This document shows, piece by piece, positions 26,276-49,500 of a stretch of 64,000 bases of DNA. This DNA is from Streptomyces sp. SAT1 (lineage in GTDB: Bacteria; Actinomycetota; Actinomycetes; Streptomycetales; Streptomycetaceae): assembly GCF_001654495.1 (NCBI RefSeq), contig NZ_CP015849.1, positions 62,001 to 126,000 of the forward strand. Reading direction: 5' to 3'. The notes beneath the pieces are model-generated. The model worked only from the letters and a program-made list of their open reading frames with translations, was not told the origin of the DNA and did not search any database. How positions within the stretch are numbered: position 1 is the first letter of the stretch; the number at the start of each line of letters is the position of its first letter. The translations under genes were made by a program, and so were the position numbers.

Positions 26276-27351
26276 GAGACGGCTCCGTGCCTGCGCCGAA
26301 GGATCAGCCAGACGAAGTAGGGCGCGCCGAGCAGCGCGGTGAGGACCCCGGTGGGCACCGGGCTGATCAGGGGCGCGTTCTGGGCGAGGACGTCGGCGCC
26401 GACGACGAGGACCGCGCCGACCAGCGGGGCGAGGGCGAGGGCGCGTTCGCCGCCGACCAGCCGGCCCGCGATGGGGCCACTGATCAGCGACACGAAGCCG
26501 ATGGGTCCGACGACGCTGGTGGCCAGGGCCGCGGCGGCGGCGCCGACCAGCAGGGCGGCGGCGCGGGCCGGCCGGACCCGGGTGCCGAGACCGGTGGCGA
26601 GCTGGTCGCCGAGTGCCATGCCGGACAGCGGCCGGTACAGCAGGGCGGTGCAGACCAGGCAGCCGGCGAGGCCGAGGGCGAGGGTGCGCACGCCCTGCCA
26701 GTCGGCGCCGTTGGTGCTGCCGATCAGCCAGCGCATCACCACGGCGAGGTCGTTCTGGTCGGCGATGGTGAAGAGGTAGTTGGTGTAGGCGGTGCACACG
26801 GCGCTCAGTCCGATGCCGACCAGGACCAGCCGGTAGGTGTCCACGCCGCCCCGGTGGCTGAGCGCGTACACGGCGCCGAGCAGGGTGAAGGCCCCGGCCA
26901 GCGCGGCGAGTGGCGGGCCGGAGGTGAAGGCGGCGGGAGCGAGCAGCAGCACGGTGGCGGCGCCCGCGCCGGCGCCGGCCGAGATGCCGACGATGTCCGG
27001 GGTGGCCAGCGGGTTGCGGACGATCCGCTGGTAGAGGGCGCCGGCGAGCCCGAACAGGGCGCCGGACAGCAGGGCGGCCAGGGCGCGGGGCATGCGCAGC
27101 TGGAAGATGAGGTAGTCGGCGAGTCCGGTGCGCAGGCCGAGGGCGGCGGGCAGGACGTCGGCGGCGGCGATGTGGGCGACCCCGCCGAGCAGGACGGAGG
27201 CGGTGGTGAAGCCGAGCAGGAACACGGCGAGCACGGCGGTGACCACGGCGGTCCTGCGGTTGTGCGCGCGGCGCCGGGCGCGCAGCCGGGCGGCGGTGGC
27301 CCGTGGGGAGACGGTGGGTGCGGACGGTATGTCGCGGATCGCGGTCGCCAT
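26272..27351 (-). CDS. FecCD family siderophore permease subunit 2
   Basis: The protein has 359 residues from ATG 27351 and overlaps the previous permease by ATGA. It has about ten hydrophobic segments. FecCD signatures include LRMPRALAALLSGALFGLAGALYQ and PLATPDIVGISAGAGAGA. It forms a heterodimer with the upstream-encoded permease, as in FepD/FepG, and carries the ferric siderophore through the membrane. Confidence 0.92.
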   Translation of the reverse strand: MATAIRDIPSAPTVSPRATAARLRARRRAHNRRTAVVTAVLAVFLLGFTTASVLLGGVAHIAAADVLPAALGLRTGLADYLIFQLRMPRALAALLSGALFGLAGALYQRIVRNPLATPDIVGISAGAGAGAATVLLLAPAAFTSGPPLAALAGAFTLLGAVYALSHRGGVDTYRLVLVGIGLSAVCTAYTNYLFTIADQNDLAVVMRWLIGSTNGADWQGVRTLALGLAGCLVCTALLYRPLSGMALGDQLATGLGTRVRPARAAALLVGAAAAALATSVVGPIGFVSLISGPIAGRLVGGERALALAPLVGAVLVVGADVLAQNAPLISPVPTGVLTALLGAPYFVWLILRRRHGAVS

Positions 27352-28397
27352 CACACCCGTACCAGGTTGCGGCGGCGGGCGAGCCATACGAAGAAGGGGG
27401 TGCCGACGGCGGCGGTCATGACGCCGACCTGGATCTCGCCGTGGTCGATGACGAGCCGTCCCGCGGTGTCGGCGCCGGTGAGCAGGACGGCGCCGAGGGC
27501 CATGGACAGCGGGAGCGACCAGCGGTGGTCGGGCCCGGCGAGCATGCGGGCGCAGTGCGGGGCGACGAGGCCGACGAAGGCGACGGGGCCGGTGGCGGCG
27601 GTGGCGGCGGCGCACAGCAGGACGGCCACGGCCGCGGCGGCGAGGCGGGCGCGTTCGACGGGGACGCCGAGTCCGCGGGCGGTCTCGTCGCCGAGGCTGA
27701 GGACGTTGAGGGTGCGGCCGAGGGGCAGGGCGAGCAGCAGTCCGGCGGCGGCGAACGGCAGCACGTCGTCCAGCACGGCGGCGCGGCCGGTGAGTTGGCC
27801 GACCGACCAGAACCGCAGATGGGCGTAGGCGGCGTCGTCGCGCACGACCATCAGTGTGATCAGTGAGGACATCACGGCGGCCAGGGCGACCCCGGCCAGG
27901 ATCAGGCCGATGGTGGAGCTGCCGGTGTTGGTGCGGGTGCCGATGAGGTAGACCAGTACGGCGCTGAGCGCGGCGCCGGTCAGTGCCATCCAGAAGTAGC
28001 CCTGGAGGTCGGTGACCCCGAGGTAGAGGATGCCGACGACGACGGCCAGGGCCGCGCCCTGCTCGATGCCGAGGAGGCCGGGTTCGGACAGCGGGTTCAT
28101 GGTCAGGGCCTGCATGATGAGTCCGGAGGCGCCCAGTGCCGCGCCGACCAGCAGCCCGAGGAAGGTCCGCGGAATGCGCTCGGTCCACAGCACATGGGAG
28201 TTGTACAGGTCGCCGTTCGGGTGGAGCAGGATGTGCACGATGTCGAGCGGGGAGATGTGGCGTGAGCCCAGTCCGATGCTCGCGATCAGGGTCGCCGCGA
28301 CCGCGACCGCCGCCAGCACCATGCAGGCGGCGCCCCGGGAGAAGCGGGTCCTGGCCGGTGGTGGCGACGTCGCCACCGGCGGGGACGTGGTTGTCAT
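27351..28397 (-). CDS. FecCD family siderophore permease subunit 1
   Basis: This 348-residue membrane protein is the first gene of the leftward uptake operon. Signatures are RIPRTFLGLLVGAALGASGL and NPLSEPGLLGIEQGAALAVV. An iron box lies 34 bases before its ATG, between it and the divergent AraC regulator gene, so iron starvation should raise its expression together with the five genes behind it. Confidence 0.92.
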   Translation of the reverse strand: MTTTSPPVATSPPPARTRFSRGAACMVLAAVAVAATLIASIGLGSRHISPLDIVHILLHPNGDLYNSHVLWTERIPRTFLGLLVGAALGASGLIMQALTMNPLSEPGLLGIEQGAALAVVVGILYLGVTDLQGYFWMALTGAALSAVLVYLIGTRTNTGSSTIGLILAGVALAAVMSSLITLMVVRDDAAYAHLRFWSVGQLTGRAAVLDDVLPFAAAGLLLALPLGRTLNVLSLGDETARGLGVPVERARLAAAAVAVLLCAAATAATGPVAFVGLVAPHCARMLAGPDHRWSLPLSMALGAVLLTGADTAGRLVIDHGEIQVGVMTAAVGTPFFVWLARRRNLVRV

Positions 28398-28431
28398 GAT
28401 TTCTTCCGCTCCTCACGAGTCGTACGGCAAG

Positions 28432-28450
28432 TTAGGTTACCCTTACCTTG
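28432..28450. promoter_or_regulatory. Iron box (DmdR/IdeR type) between uptake operon and AraC regulator
   Basis: TTAGGTTACCCTTACCTTG resembles the actinomycete iron-repressor box (TTAGGTTAGGCTnACCTAA). It is placed to control both the leftward uptake operon (start 28397) and the rightward regulator (start 28500). Confidence 0.7.
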
Positions 28451-28499
28451 CCTGGCGTCGATACAACGCAGAGGCACAGGCCTCGAAACCAGGGGTCGC

Positions 28500-29318
28500 A
28501 TGTCCGGCCCCGCACACCTGGGGGATCTCGTGACACAGAGCGCGGTTCGGACGGAGTCGGCGGAGCACACGGACACGGGGGCGTCGGCGCACGGAACGCC
28601 GGAGCACACGGACGACTCGTGCGTCACGACGGAGGGGCACCCCGTGCACGTGCACGACTTCCACCAGTTCCTGTACGTGCCGCTGGGCCGGATCGTGGTG
28701 ACGGTGCGGGACGCGGACCATGTGCTGTCTCCGGCGGTGGGCCTGTGGATACCGGCGGGCGTGCCGCACAGCGCGCGCTTCGACCCCGACTCACTGGTGG
28801 TCAGCGAGAGCTTCGAGGCCGAGCGCTACCGGCTGCCCTGCACACGTGCGTCGGTCGTGCCCGTCGGAGAGGCCAGAAGGCGGCTGCTGCTGGCCCGTAT
28901 GCGCAGTTCGGGGGCGACACCCGAGGACACCGCGCTCTTCGCCGAACTGGCGGGCGACGAGCGGCGGCTGCCCCTGCCACGGCCCGTGAGCACGGCGGCC
29001 CGCGCGGTGGCCGTGGCACTGCTGCGCGACCCGGGCGACCAGCGGACGGCGACGGAGTGGGCCGAGGCGCTGTACACCAGCTCGACCAGTCTGCGCAGGG
29101 CGTTCCGGGTGGAGACCGGACTGTCCTTCTCGGAGTGGCGCACCCGGGCGCGACTCAACCGCTCCCTGGCTCTGCTGGCCGAGGGGCACCAGGTGGGAGC
29201 CGTGGCGGCCCGGGTCGGCTTCGTCAGCGCGAACGGCTTCATCCTGGCGTTCCGGCGCCACTTCGACCGGACCCCGGGCGCCTACGTCCGGGAGCGGACG
29301 GCGCCCGTCGTCGGATAG
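28500..29318 (+). CDS. AraC family transcriptional regulator with cupin-type N-terminus
   Basis: The protein has 272 residues from ATG 28500, with AGGGG six bases upstream; a GTG at 28530 is an alternative. The N-terminal half has the cupin-like pattern HVHDFHQFLYVPLG ... GLWIPAGVPHSARF. The C-terminal half has two helix-turn-helix units, ATEWAEALYTSSTSLRRAF and VGAVAARVGFVSANGFILAF, then FDRTPGAYVRE, the standard AraC ending. Divergent from the uptake operon across an iron box, it probably activates siderophore genes when a ligand, perhaps the siderophore, is sensed. Confidence 0.88.
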   Translation: MSGPAHLGDLVTQSAVRTESAEHTDTGASAHGTPEHTDDSCVTTEGHPVHVHDFHQFLYVPLGRIVVTVRDADHVLSPAVGLWIPAGVPHSARFDPDSLVVSESFEAERYRLPCTRASVVPVGEARRRLLLARMRSSGATPEDTALFAELAGDERRLPLPRPVSTAARAVAVALLRDPGDQRTATEWAEALYTSSTSLRRAFRVETGLSFSEWRTRARLNRSLALLAEGHQVGAVAARVGFVSANGFILAFRRHFDRTPGAYVRERTAPVVG

Positions 29319-29338
29319 CGTCCGCACACCACGGCGTG

Positions 29339-29356
29339 CGCCGCCGTACGGCGGCG
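29339..29356. terminator. Palindrome after the AraC gene
   Basis: CGCCGCCGTACGGCGGCG is a perfect 18-base palindrome 20 bases after the stop and could end the regulator transcript. Apart from the promoter and iron box from 29440, the gap 29319-29621 has no gene. Confidence 0.4.
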
Positions 29357-29439
29357 TGCCCTCGATCTCCCGGGGCCCGGCCAGAAGTTGAGCGCGCAAC
29401 AGCTCCTTCGGGGCGCATGTCACACGGCCGGGGCGGGGC

Positions 29440-29485
29440 TTGACACCTCCCCGAACTTGGGAAATGTTAGGCCAGCCTTACCTAA
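29440..29485 (+). promoter_or_regulatory. Promoter with iron box before the MbtH gene
   Basis: TTGACA (29440-29445), then 17 bases, then AATGTT (29463-29468), overlaps the iron box TTAGGCCAGCCTTACCTAA (29467-29485). The box has perfect TTAGG/CCTAA outer arms. The MbtH start codon is 137 bases downstream, which leaves a leader of about 130 bases without an evident gene. Confidence 0.7.
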
Positions 29486-29621
29486 GTAAGAATCTTGTGC
29501 GCGATCTGTGCGCGACCCGGTGGAGACCGCCGATGCCGCCGTGCCGGGCCGGACAGAGCCGGCCCGGCCGCACCTTCCCTCCCGCACACACGACACCCCC
29601 ATCCCCACGAGGAGATCCCCC

Positions 29622-29831
29622 ATGGCCGCCACCAACCCCTTCGAGGACGACGACGCCCGCTACCTGGTCCTGGTCAACGACGAGAACCAGCACTCGCTGT
29701 GGCCGGCCTTCGCCGAGGTTCCCGCGGGCTGGACCGTGGTCCACGGCGAGGACTCCCGGCAGGAGTGCCTCTCCTACGTGGACGAGCACTGGACCGACAT
29801 GCGCCCGGCGAGCCTGGCCGGGCGGTCCTGA
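29622..29831 (+). CDS. mbtH: MbtH-like protein
   Basis: The protein has 69 residues from ATG 29622 (GAGGAG upstream). It carries the full family signature: [24 protein letters not shown], the invariant tryptophans in SLWPAF, GWTVVHG and EHWTDMRP, and the ending MRPASL. MbtH proteins bind adenylation domains and are needed for their solubility or activity. This copy is iron-regulated and sits at the front of the biosynthetic arm, so it should serve the two NRPSs downstream. Confidence 0.95.
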   Translation: MAATNPFEDDDARYLVLVNDENQHSLWPAFAEVPAGWTVVHGEDSRQECLSYVDEHWTDMRPASLAGRS

Positions 29832-29855
29832 GGCGGACCGCCCCGCCCCGCCGGG

Positions 29856-30359
29856 TCAGAGCCGCAGGCTCAGCACGCTCGACCCCGGGCGGGGATCGAG
29901 GCCGGCCGGCCAGGCCGCGGTGGCGGGGTCCACCACGGTGAAGCCGTGCCGCAGGAAGAGGGCGGCCCCGCCGCTGGTCGCGGTGAAGACCGTGCCGACC
30001 GAGCGGGCCGCCGCCTCGGCGAGCAGCGTTGCCAGCAGGGCCGTACCCACACCCCGGCCCTGACTGGCCGCCGCCACACAGAAGTTGTAGACGACCGCGG
30101 TACGGGCCGCCGCGCCCTGGCCGCATCCGAGCCCCACACATCCCTCGACACCGCCCGCGGCGGACTCGGCGATCAGGAAGTCGCCCGTGTCGCGTGCGTA
30201 CTCGGTCGCGGACCGCGCGCGCAGCTCTCCCGTACGGGCGAACGCGCGCGAGAGGCGGTACAGGGCGGCCACGTCGCCGGGTCCGGCCGCGCGCACCACC
30301 ACCGGGTGCGGGGGACGGAGCGCGGTCGGCGCGGGACGGAGCGCGGGGGGAGGAGTCAC
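29856..30359 (-). CDS. GNAT family N-acetyltransferase
   Basis: The protein has about 167 residues from GTG 30359, chosen because the domain begins just after it (VVVRAAGPGDVAALYRLSRAF); no strong ribosome site is visible, so the start is uncertain. The acetyl-CoA pyrophosphate loop is VAAASQGRGVGTALLATLL (Q-x-x-G-x-G), and the C-terminal FLRHGFTVVD strand is typical. It runs against its neighbours, with its promoter facing the iron box at 30452. It might acylate an ornithine or amine of the siderophore, or be unrelated. Confidence 0.75.
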   Translation of the reverse strand: MTPPPALRPAPTALRPPHPVVVRAAGPGDVAALYRLSRAFARTGELRARSATEYARDTGDFLIAESAAGGVEGCVGLGCGQGAAARTAVVYNFCVAAASQGRGVGTALLATLLAEAAARSVGTVFTATSGGAALFLRHGFTVVDPATAAWPAGLDPRPGSSVLSLRL

Positions 30360-30428
30360 CGTGTCATCGGCTCTTTCACTCGGGGGTTTCGCCGGCACCG
30401 GCCGCAACCGGGGCGGGAACGGACCGAC

Positions 30429-30470
30429 TTGACCGGGCCAAGAATAGATTGTTAGGTAAGCCTTACCTAA
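30429..30470. promoter_or_regulatory. Promoter with near-perfect palindromic iron box
   Basis: TTAGGTAAGCCTTACCTAA (30452-30470) is a palindrome apart from the central base, the best iron box in the window. TTGACC (30429-30434) lies 17 bases before its TTAGGT, which can act as -10, so a bound repressor would cover the promoter of the carrier-protein/exporter/NRPS operon. It also lies upstream of the divergent GNAT gene. Confidence 0.8.
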
Positions 30471-30504
30471 CCAGAACTCAGCACTGATCAGGAGAGGAAG
30501 CACC

Positions 30505-30771
30505 ATGACCGACACTTCCGGGCCGCAGTCCTTCACCCTCGACCGCCTCCGCGACGACCTCGCCGAGCTCCTCTACGTCGAGGCCGAGGAGGTGGCCGTC
30601 GACGAGAACGTGTTCGACCAGGGCCTGGACTCCGTCCGGATGATGACGCTCGTGGAGGGCTGGCGTGCGCAGGGCGCCGAGGTCGGCTTCGCCGAGCTCG
30701 CCCAGCGCCCGACCCTCACCGACTGGGCCACGCTCCTCGCCCCCGCAGGAGCGCCCCGTGCGGGTGCGTGA
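30505..30771 (+). CDS. Free-standing aryl carrier protein
   Basis: The protein has 88 residues. The phosphopantetheine site is [13 protein letters not shown] (Ser about residue 43), and the following [29 protein letters not shown] matches the C-terminal aryl carrier domain of EntB/DhbB, not ordinary acyl or peptidyl carriers. In catecholate pathways this protein carries 2,3-dihydroxybenzoate or salicylate to the first condensation domain. Here it stands alone without an isochorismatase domain, and no aryl-AMP ligase gene is in the window. It is the first gene of the biosynthetic operon and overlaps the exporter gene by 14 bases. Confidence 0.88.
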   Translation: MTDTSGPQSFTLDRLRDDLAELLYVEAEEVAVDENVFDQGLDSVRMMTLVEGWRAQGAEVGFAELAQRPTLTDWATLLAPAGAPRAGA

Positions 30772-32080
30772 CCTCCTGGTCGACGTCGAACCCCTGCGCA
30801 CCAGCAGGGACTTCCGGGCCATCTTCGTCGCCCGGGTGGTGTCCCTGTTCGGCCTGGGCATGGCGACCGTCGCCCTGTCCGCGCAGGTGTACGACCTCAC
30901 CGAGTCGACCTTCAGCGTCGCCGTCGCCAGCATGGTCATGAGCGTGACGGTGCTGCTGGGCTCGCTGTGGGGCGGCTGGATGGCCGACCGCACGGACCGC
31001 AGGAGGCTCATCCTGCGGGCACGCGCGGCCGCCGCGGCGGCCTTCGCGGGCCTCGCGGTCAACGCGTTCCTGGCCGACCCCAGCCTGTGGGGGATCTACG
31101 GCTGTGTCGCCCTGGACGGGCTGGCCACCGGAGTGAGTGTCACCGCCCTGATGGCGGTGGCGCCCACCCTGGTCCGCCCGGACCAGCTCCCGGCGGCCGG
31201 CGCGCTGATCTCCCTCACCGGCGAGATCGGCTCCATCTGCGCCCCGCTCCTCGGCGGTGTGCTGCTCGCCGCCGGGGGTCCCGGGCCGGTGTTCACGTTC
31301 ACCGCCGTCACCACCGCCGTGACCGCCCTGCTCATCCTGCGCGTACGCCCCCTGCCGCCGGTGGCGGACGAGGACGGCGACGAGGACGGCGAGGACGGCG
31401 GCTCCCCCCTCGTGGCCTTCCGGTTCGCGCTGCGCAACCGCGTGGTGGGGGCGCTGCTGGGCCTGGGCGGGATCACCGTGCTGTTCAACCTTCCGGTGGT
31501 GCTCTTCCCGGCGCTGGTCGCCACCCGCTTCGGGGGCGGCGACGTGATCCTCGGTCTGCTCTACACCGCCCCGGCCGTGGGCGCCGTCCTGGTCTCCGCC
31601 ACCAGCGGCTGGGTCACCCGGCACGGGCGGCCCGGACGGCTGCTGCTCACCGCCGCGCTCACCGGCGGCCTCGCCACCATCGGCTTCGGCCTGAGCCACA
31701 GCGTCTGGACCGCCGTCCTCATGCTGGCCGTCGGCGGCGCCGCCGGAACGGTGTACGAGATCCTCGAGTACGCCCTGGTCCAGCACCACACCCCGGACCG
31801 GCTGCGCGGACGCGTGGTGAGCGTCGTCACCGCGCAGGGCACCACCGGCAACGTGCTCGGGGACGTCGAAGTCGCCCTGGTGGCACGCTGGTTCAACCCG
31901 GCCGGTGCCGCCGTCGTCAACGGCGCGGTGTGCGCCGTGGCCGCGGTGCTGGCCGCCGTCCTGGTCCCGGGACTGCGCCGGGCCACCCTCCCCCGCGACG
32001 AGGACGAGGCCGAGGCGGACGCCGTCGAAGGCCCGTCCGGCACCGGATCCGGCCGGGACGCCCCGACCGTCGTCGGCTGA
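30758..32080 (+). CDS. EntS-like MFS siderophore exporter
   Basis: The protein has 440 residues from GTG 30758 (AGGAG six bases before). It is a twelve-segment MFS protein with the loop [15 protein letters not shown] between segments 2 and 3, as in EntS-type enterobactin exporters. The N-terminal [24 protein letters not shown] also resembles EntS. Residues 205-225 are an acidic cytoplasmic loop ([12 protein letters not shown]), and the tail is also acidic. Its place between the carrier protein and the NRPS genes supports export of the finished siderophore. Confidence 0.88.
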   Translation: MRVRDLLVDVEPLRTSRDFRAIFVARVVSLFGLGMATVALSAQVYDLTESTFSVAVASMVMSVTVLLGSLWGGWMADRTDRRRLILRARAAAAAAFAGLAVNAFLADPSLWGIYGCVALDGLATGVSVTALMAVAPTLVRPDQLPAAGALISLTGEIGSICAPLLGGVLLAAGGPGPVFTFTAVTTAVTALLILRVRPLPPVADEDGDEDGEDGGSPLVAFRFALRNRVVGALLGLGGITVLFNLPVVLFPALVATRFGGGDVILGLLYTAPAVGAVLVSATSGWVTRHGRPGRLLLTAALTGGLATIGFGLSHSVWTAVLMLAVGGAAGTVYEILEYALVQHHTPDRLRGRVVSVVTAQGTTGNVLGDVEVALVARWFNPAGAAVVNGAVCAVAAVLAAVLVPGLRRATLPRDEDEAEADAVEGPSGTGSGRDAPTVVG

Positions 32081-32301
32081 GCCCCTCGACCGCCGCCAGA
32101 AGAGCCCCCGGCCGCCGTCATTGTCACCGGATCGGCGGACACCGGCACCGGCACCAACACCGACACCCACCCGGGCGGAAGAGCCTGCGGGCCCTCCCGT
32201 CCGTTCCGCCGCGCCGCGCGTCCCACCGCGGCGCCCCGACCCCTGCCCCTCCCCTGCGGACGATGCCCCATCGTGCCGCGCCCCACCCTGGAGCGAGACC
32301 C

Positions 32302-46538
<14,237 letters not shown>

Positions 46539-46542
<4 letters not shown>

Positions 46543-49500
46543 AGCAGGCTCGGATCGAGGACATGCTGCCGCTGTCCCCCTTGCAGCAGGGCATGTTGTT
46601 CCATTCCGTCTACGACGCCGGACGCGGCGCCGCCGACGTGTACACCGTGCAGGTCACGGTGGCGCTGGCGGGGCCGGTCGACGCGGCCCGGCTGGAGCGG
46701 GCGGCGGTCGCGCTGCTGCGTCGGCACCCGAATCTGCGGGCCGGGTTCTGGCACGAAGGGGTGCCGCAGCCGGTGCAGTTCGTGCCGGCGGAGGTGCGCA
46801 TCGGTGTCGATCGCGCCGATCTGTCCGCCGCCGGGGAGGCCGGGCGGGCGCTGGCCGAGCTGGAACGCGCCGAGCTGGGGCGGCGGTTCGAGCTGCACCG
46901 GCCGCCGCTGGTGCGGCTGGTGCTGGCCCGGGTCGCCGACGACGACCACCGGCTGGTGATCACCGTGCACCACATCCTGGTGGACGGATGGTCGATGCCG
47001 CTGCTGGTGGGCGATCTGCTGGCGCTGTACGGCAGCGACGGCGACGTGTCCGCGCTGCCCGCGGCGCGTCCGTACCGGGACTATCTGAAGTGGCTGAAGA
47101 AGCAGGACGTGGCGGCGGCCGAGGCCGCCTGGCGGCGGGCGCTGGCGACGCTGGAGGAGCCGACGCTGGTCGCGCCGGCCGACCCGGCGCGTCCGGCGGT
47201 GCGGCCGGGGGTGCACGCGCTGGAGCTGTCGGCCGGGGCCACGGCGCGGCTGACGGCGGCCGCGCGGCGGCTCGGGACGACGCCGAGCACGCTGATCCAG
47301 TGTGCGTGGGGCCTGGTCATAGGTCAGGTGACGGGCCGTCAGGACGTGGTGGTCGGTCTGACGGTGTCGGGCCGCCCGGACGAGATACCGGGGGTCGAGT
47401 CGATGCTCGGTCTGTTCATCACCACCGTGCCGGTCCGGCTGGTGACGCGCCCCGAGGAGAGCGTGGCGGGGCTGCTGCGGCGGTTCCGGGACGAGCAGAA
47501 CGCGCTGCTCGCCCACCACCACCTGGGGCTCGGCCCGATCCAGAAGCAGGCGGGCGGCCGGGAGCTGTTCGACACGCTCGTGGTGATCGAGAACTATCCC
47601 GTGGACCCGGGGGCGACGCGCACGGTCGGCGGCGGGCTCCGGGTGACCGGGGTGGAGGCGCGTGACGCCACGCACTATCCGCTGACCCTCGCCGTGGCGC
47701 TGGAGGAGCGCGCTCTGCTGCGTCTGGAGTACCGCCCCGACCTGTTCGACGCCCGGCACGCGGAACTGCTCGCCGGGCGTCTGGCCCTGGCGCTGGAGCG
47801 ACTGTCCGGGCCTCCCGAAGTCGCTGTCGGCACCCTGGAGCTGCTGCCGGAGGCGGAGTCCCGGCGGGTGCGCGAGAGCTGGCGGGGCGCGGTGCGGGAG
47901 GTACCGGGCGGTACGGTCGCCGACCGGTTCGCGGAGCAGGTGGCGCGGACGCCGGACGCCGTCGCGGTGGTCGCGGGCGAGGTGACGCTGACCTTCGCCG
48001 AGCTGGAGCGGCGGGCCGCGCGGCTGGCCTCACTGCTCGTCGCGCGCGGGGTGGGCCCGGAGTCGGTGGTGGCGCTCGCGGTGCCGCGGTCGGCGGAGTC
48101 GGTGGTGGCGATCCTCGCGGTGCTGCGGGCCGGTGGTGCCTATCTGCCGCTCGACCTGGACCATCCGGAGGACCGGCTGGCGTACATGCTCGACGACGCC
48201 GCTCCGGTGTGCGTGCTGACCACCTCCGACGCGGTCGGTCTGCTGCCGCGGACGGGCGGGCCGGAGCGGATCCTGCTGGACGCGCCCCTGACCGGGGTCG
48301 AGGCGGCCGGGACGGTGCCCGTGCCGCCGGACGTGGTGGCGGAGCATCCGGCGTACGTGATCTACACCTCGGGTTCGACGGGCCGCCCCAAGGGCGTGGT
48401 GCTCACCCACGGCGGCTTGTCCAACCTGTACGCGAACCACATCGGCGAGGTCTTCGCTCCGGTGGTCGCGGCGGCGGGCGGGCGCACCCTGCGGGCCCTG
48501 CACACGGCGTCGTTCAGCTTCGACACCTCCTGGGAGCAGCTGTTCTGGCTGATCGCCGGGCACGAGCTGCATGTGCTGGACGAAGTGGGCCGCCGCGACG
48601 CGGAGTTCGTCGTGGGATACGTCCGCGGGCGGCGCATCGACGCGATGGACGTGACCCCCACCTACGCCCGCCAGCTGCTCGACTGGGGCCTGCTGGACGC
48701 CGCGCACCACCGGCCCGCGCTGCTGCTGCTCGGTGGCGAGGCGGTGCCGCCGGAGCTGTGGTCCGAGGTGCGGGACGCCGGTGGCGTCATGTCGGTGAAC
48801 CTGTACGGGCCGACCGAGTACACGGTGGACGCGCTCGCCGCCGACCTCTCGGTGCGCGGCACGCCGGTCGTGGGGCGGCCCATCGGCAACACCGGCGCCT
48901 ATGTGCTGGACGGCGCGCTGCGCCCGGTTCCGGCGGGGACGACGGGCGAGCTGTACCTCGCCGGTCACGGCACGGCGCGCGGCTATCTGGGCCGGTTCGC
49001 GCTGACCGCCGAGCGGTTCGTCGCCGACCCCTACGGCCCGCCCGGCACCCGGATGTACCGCACCGGTGACCTCGTACGGCTGGGCACTGACGGGCAGTTG
49101 GAGTATCTGGGGCGGGCCGACGACCAGGTGAAGATCCGGGGTTACCGGATCGAGCCGGGCGAGGTGGAGTCCGCGCTCGTCGCGCTGGCGGGCGTGGCGT
49201 CCGCCGCGGTCGTGGTGCGCGAGGACACTCCCGGGGTCAAGCGGCTGGCCGGCTATGTGACCGGCGTCGCCGATCCGGTCGCGGTCCGCGCGGAGCTGGC
49301 GGCGGTGCTGCCCGATCACATGGTGCCGGCGGCGGTCGTGGTGGTGGACGCGTTGCCGACGACGGTCAACGGCAAGCTGGACCGGGCCGCGCTGCCCGCT
49401 CCGGTGCTGACGGGGGCGGCGGTGTCCCGGGCGCCTCGCGACGCCCGTGAGGAGACGCTGTGCCGGGTCTTCGCGGAAGTGCTGGGTCTGGCCTCGGCGG

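Noticed and set aside
30967..32301. Upstream extension of the first NRPS frame
   Set aside because: The frame is open back to 30967, but this part is low-complexity Arg/Gly/Pro sequence overlapping the exporter gene. A good ribosome site and the EntF-like N-terminus place the start at 32302.
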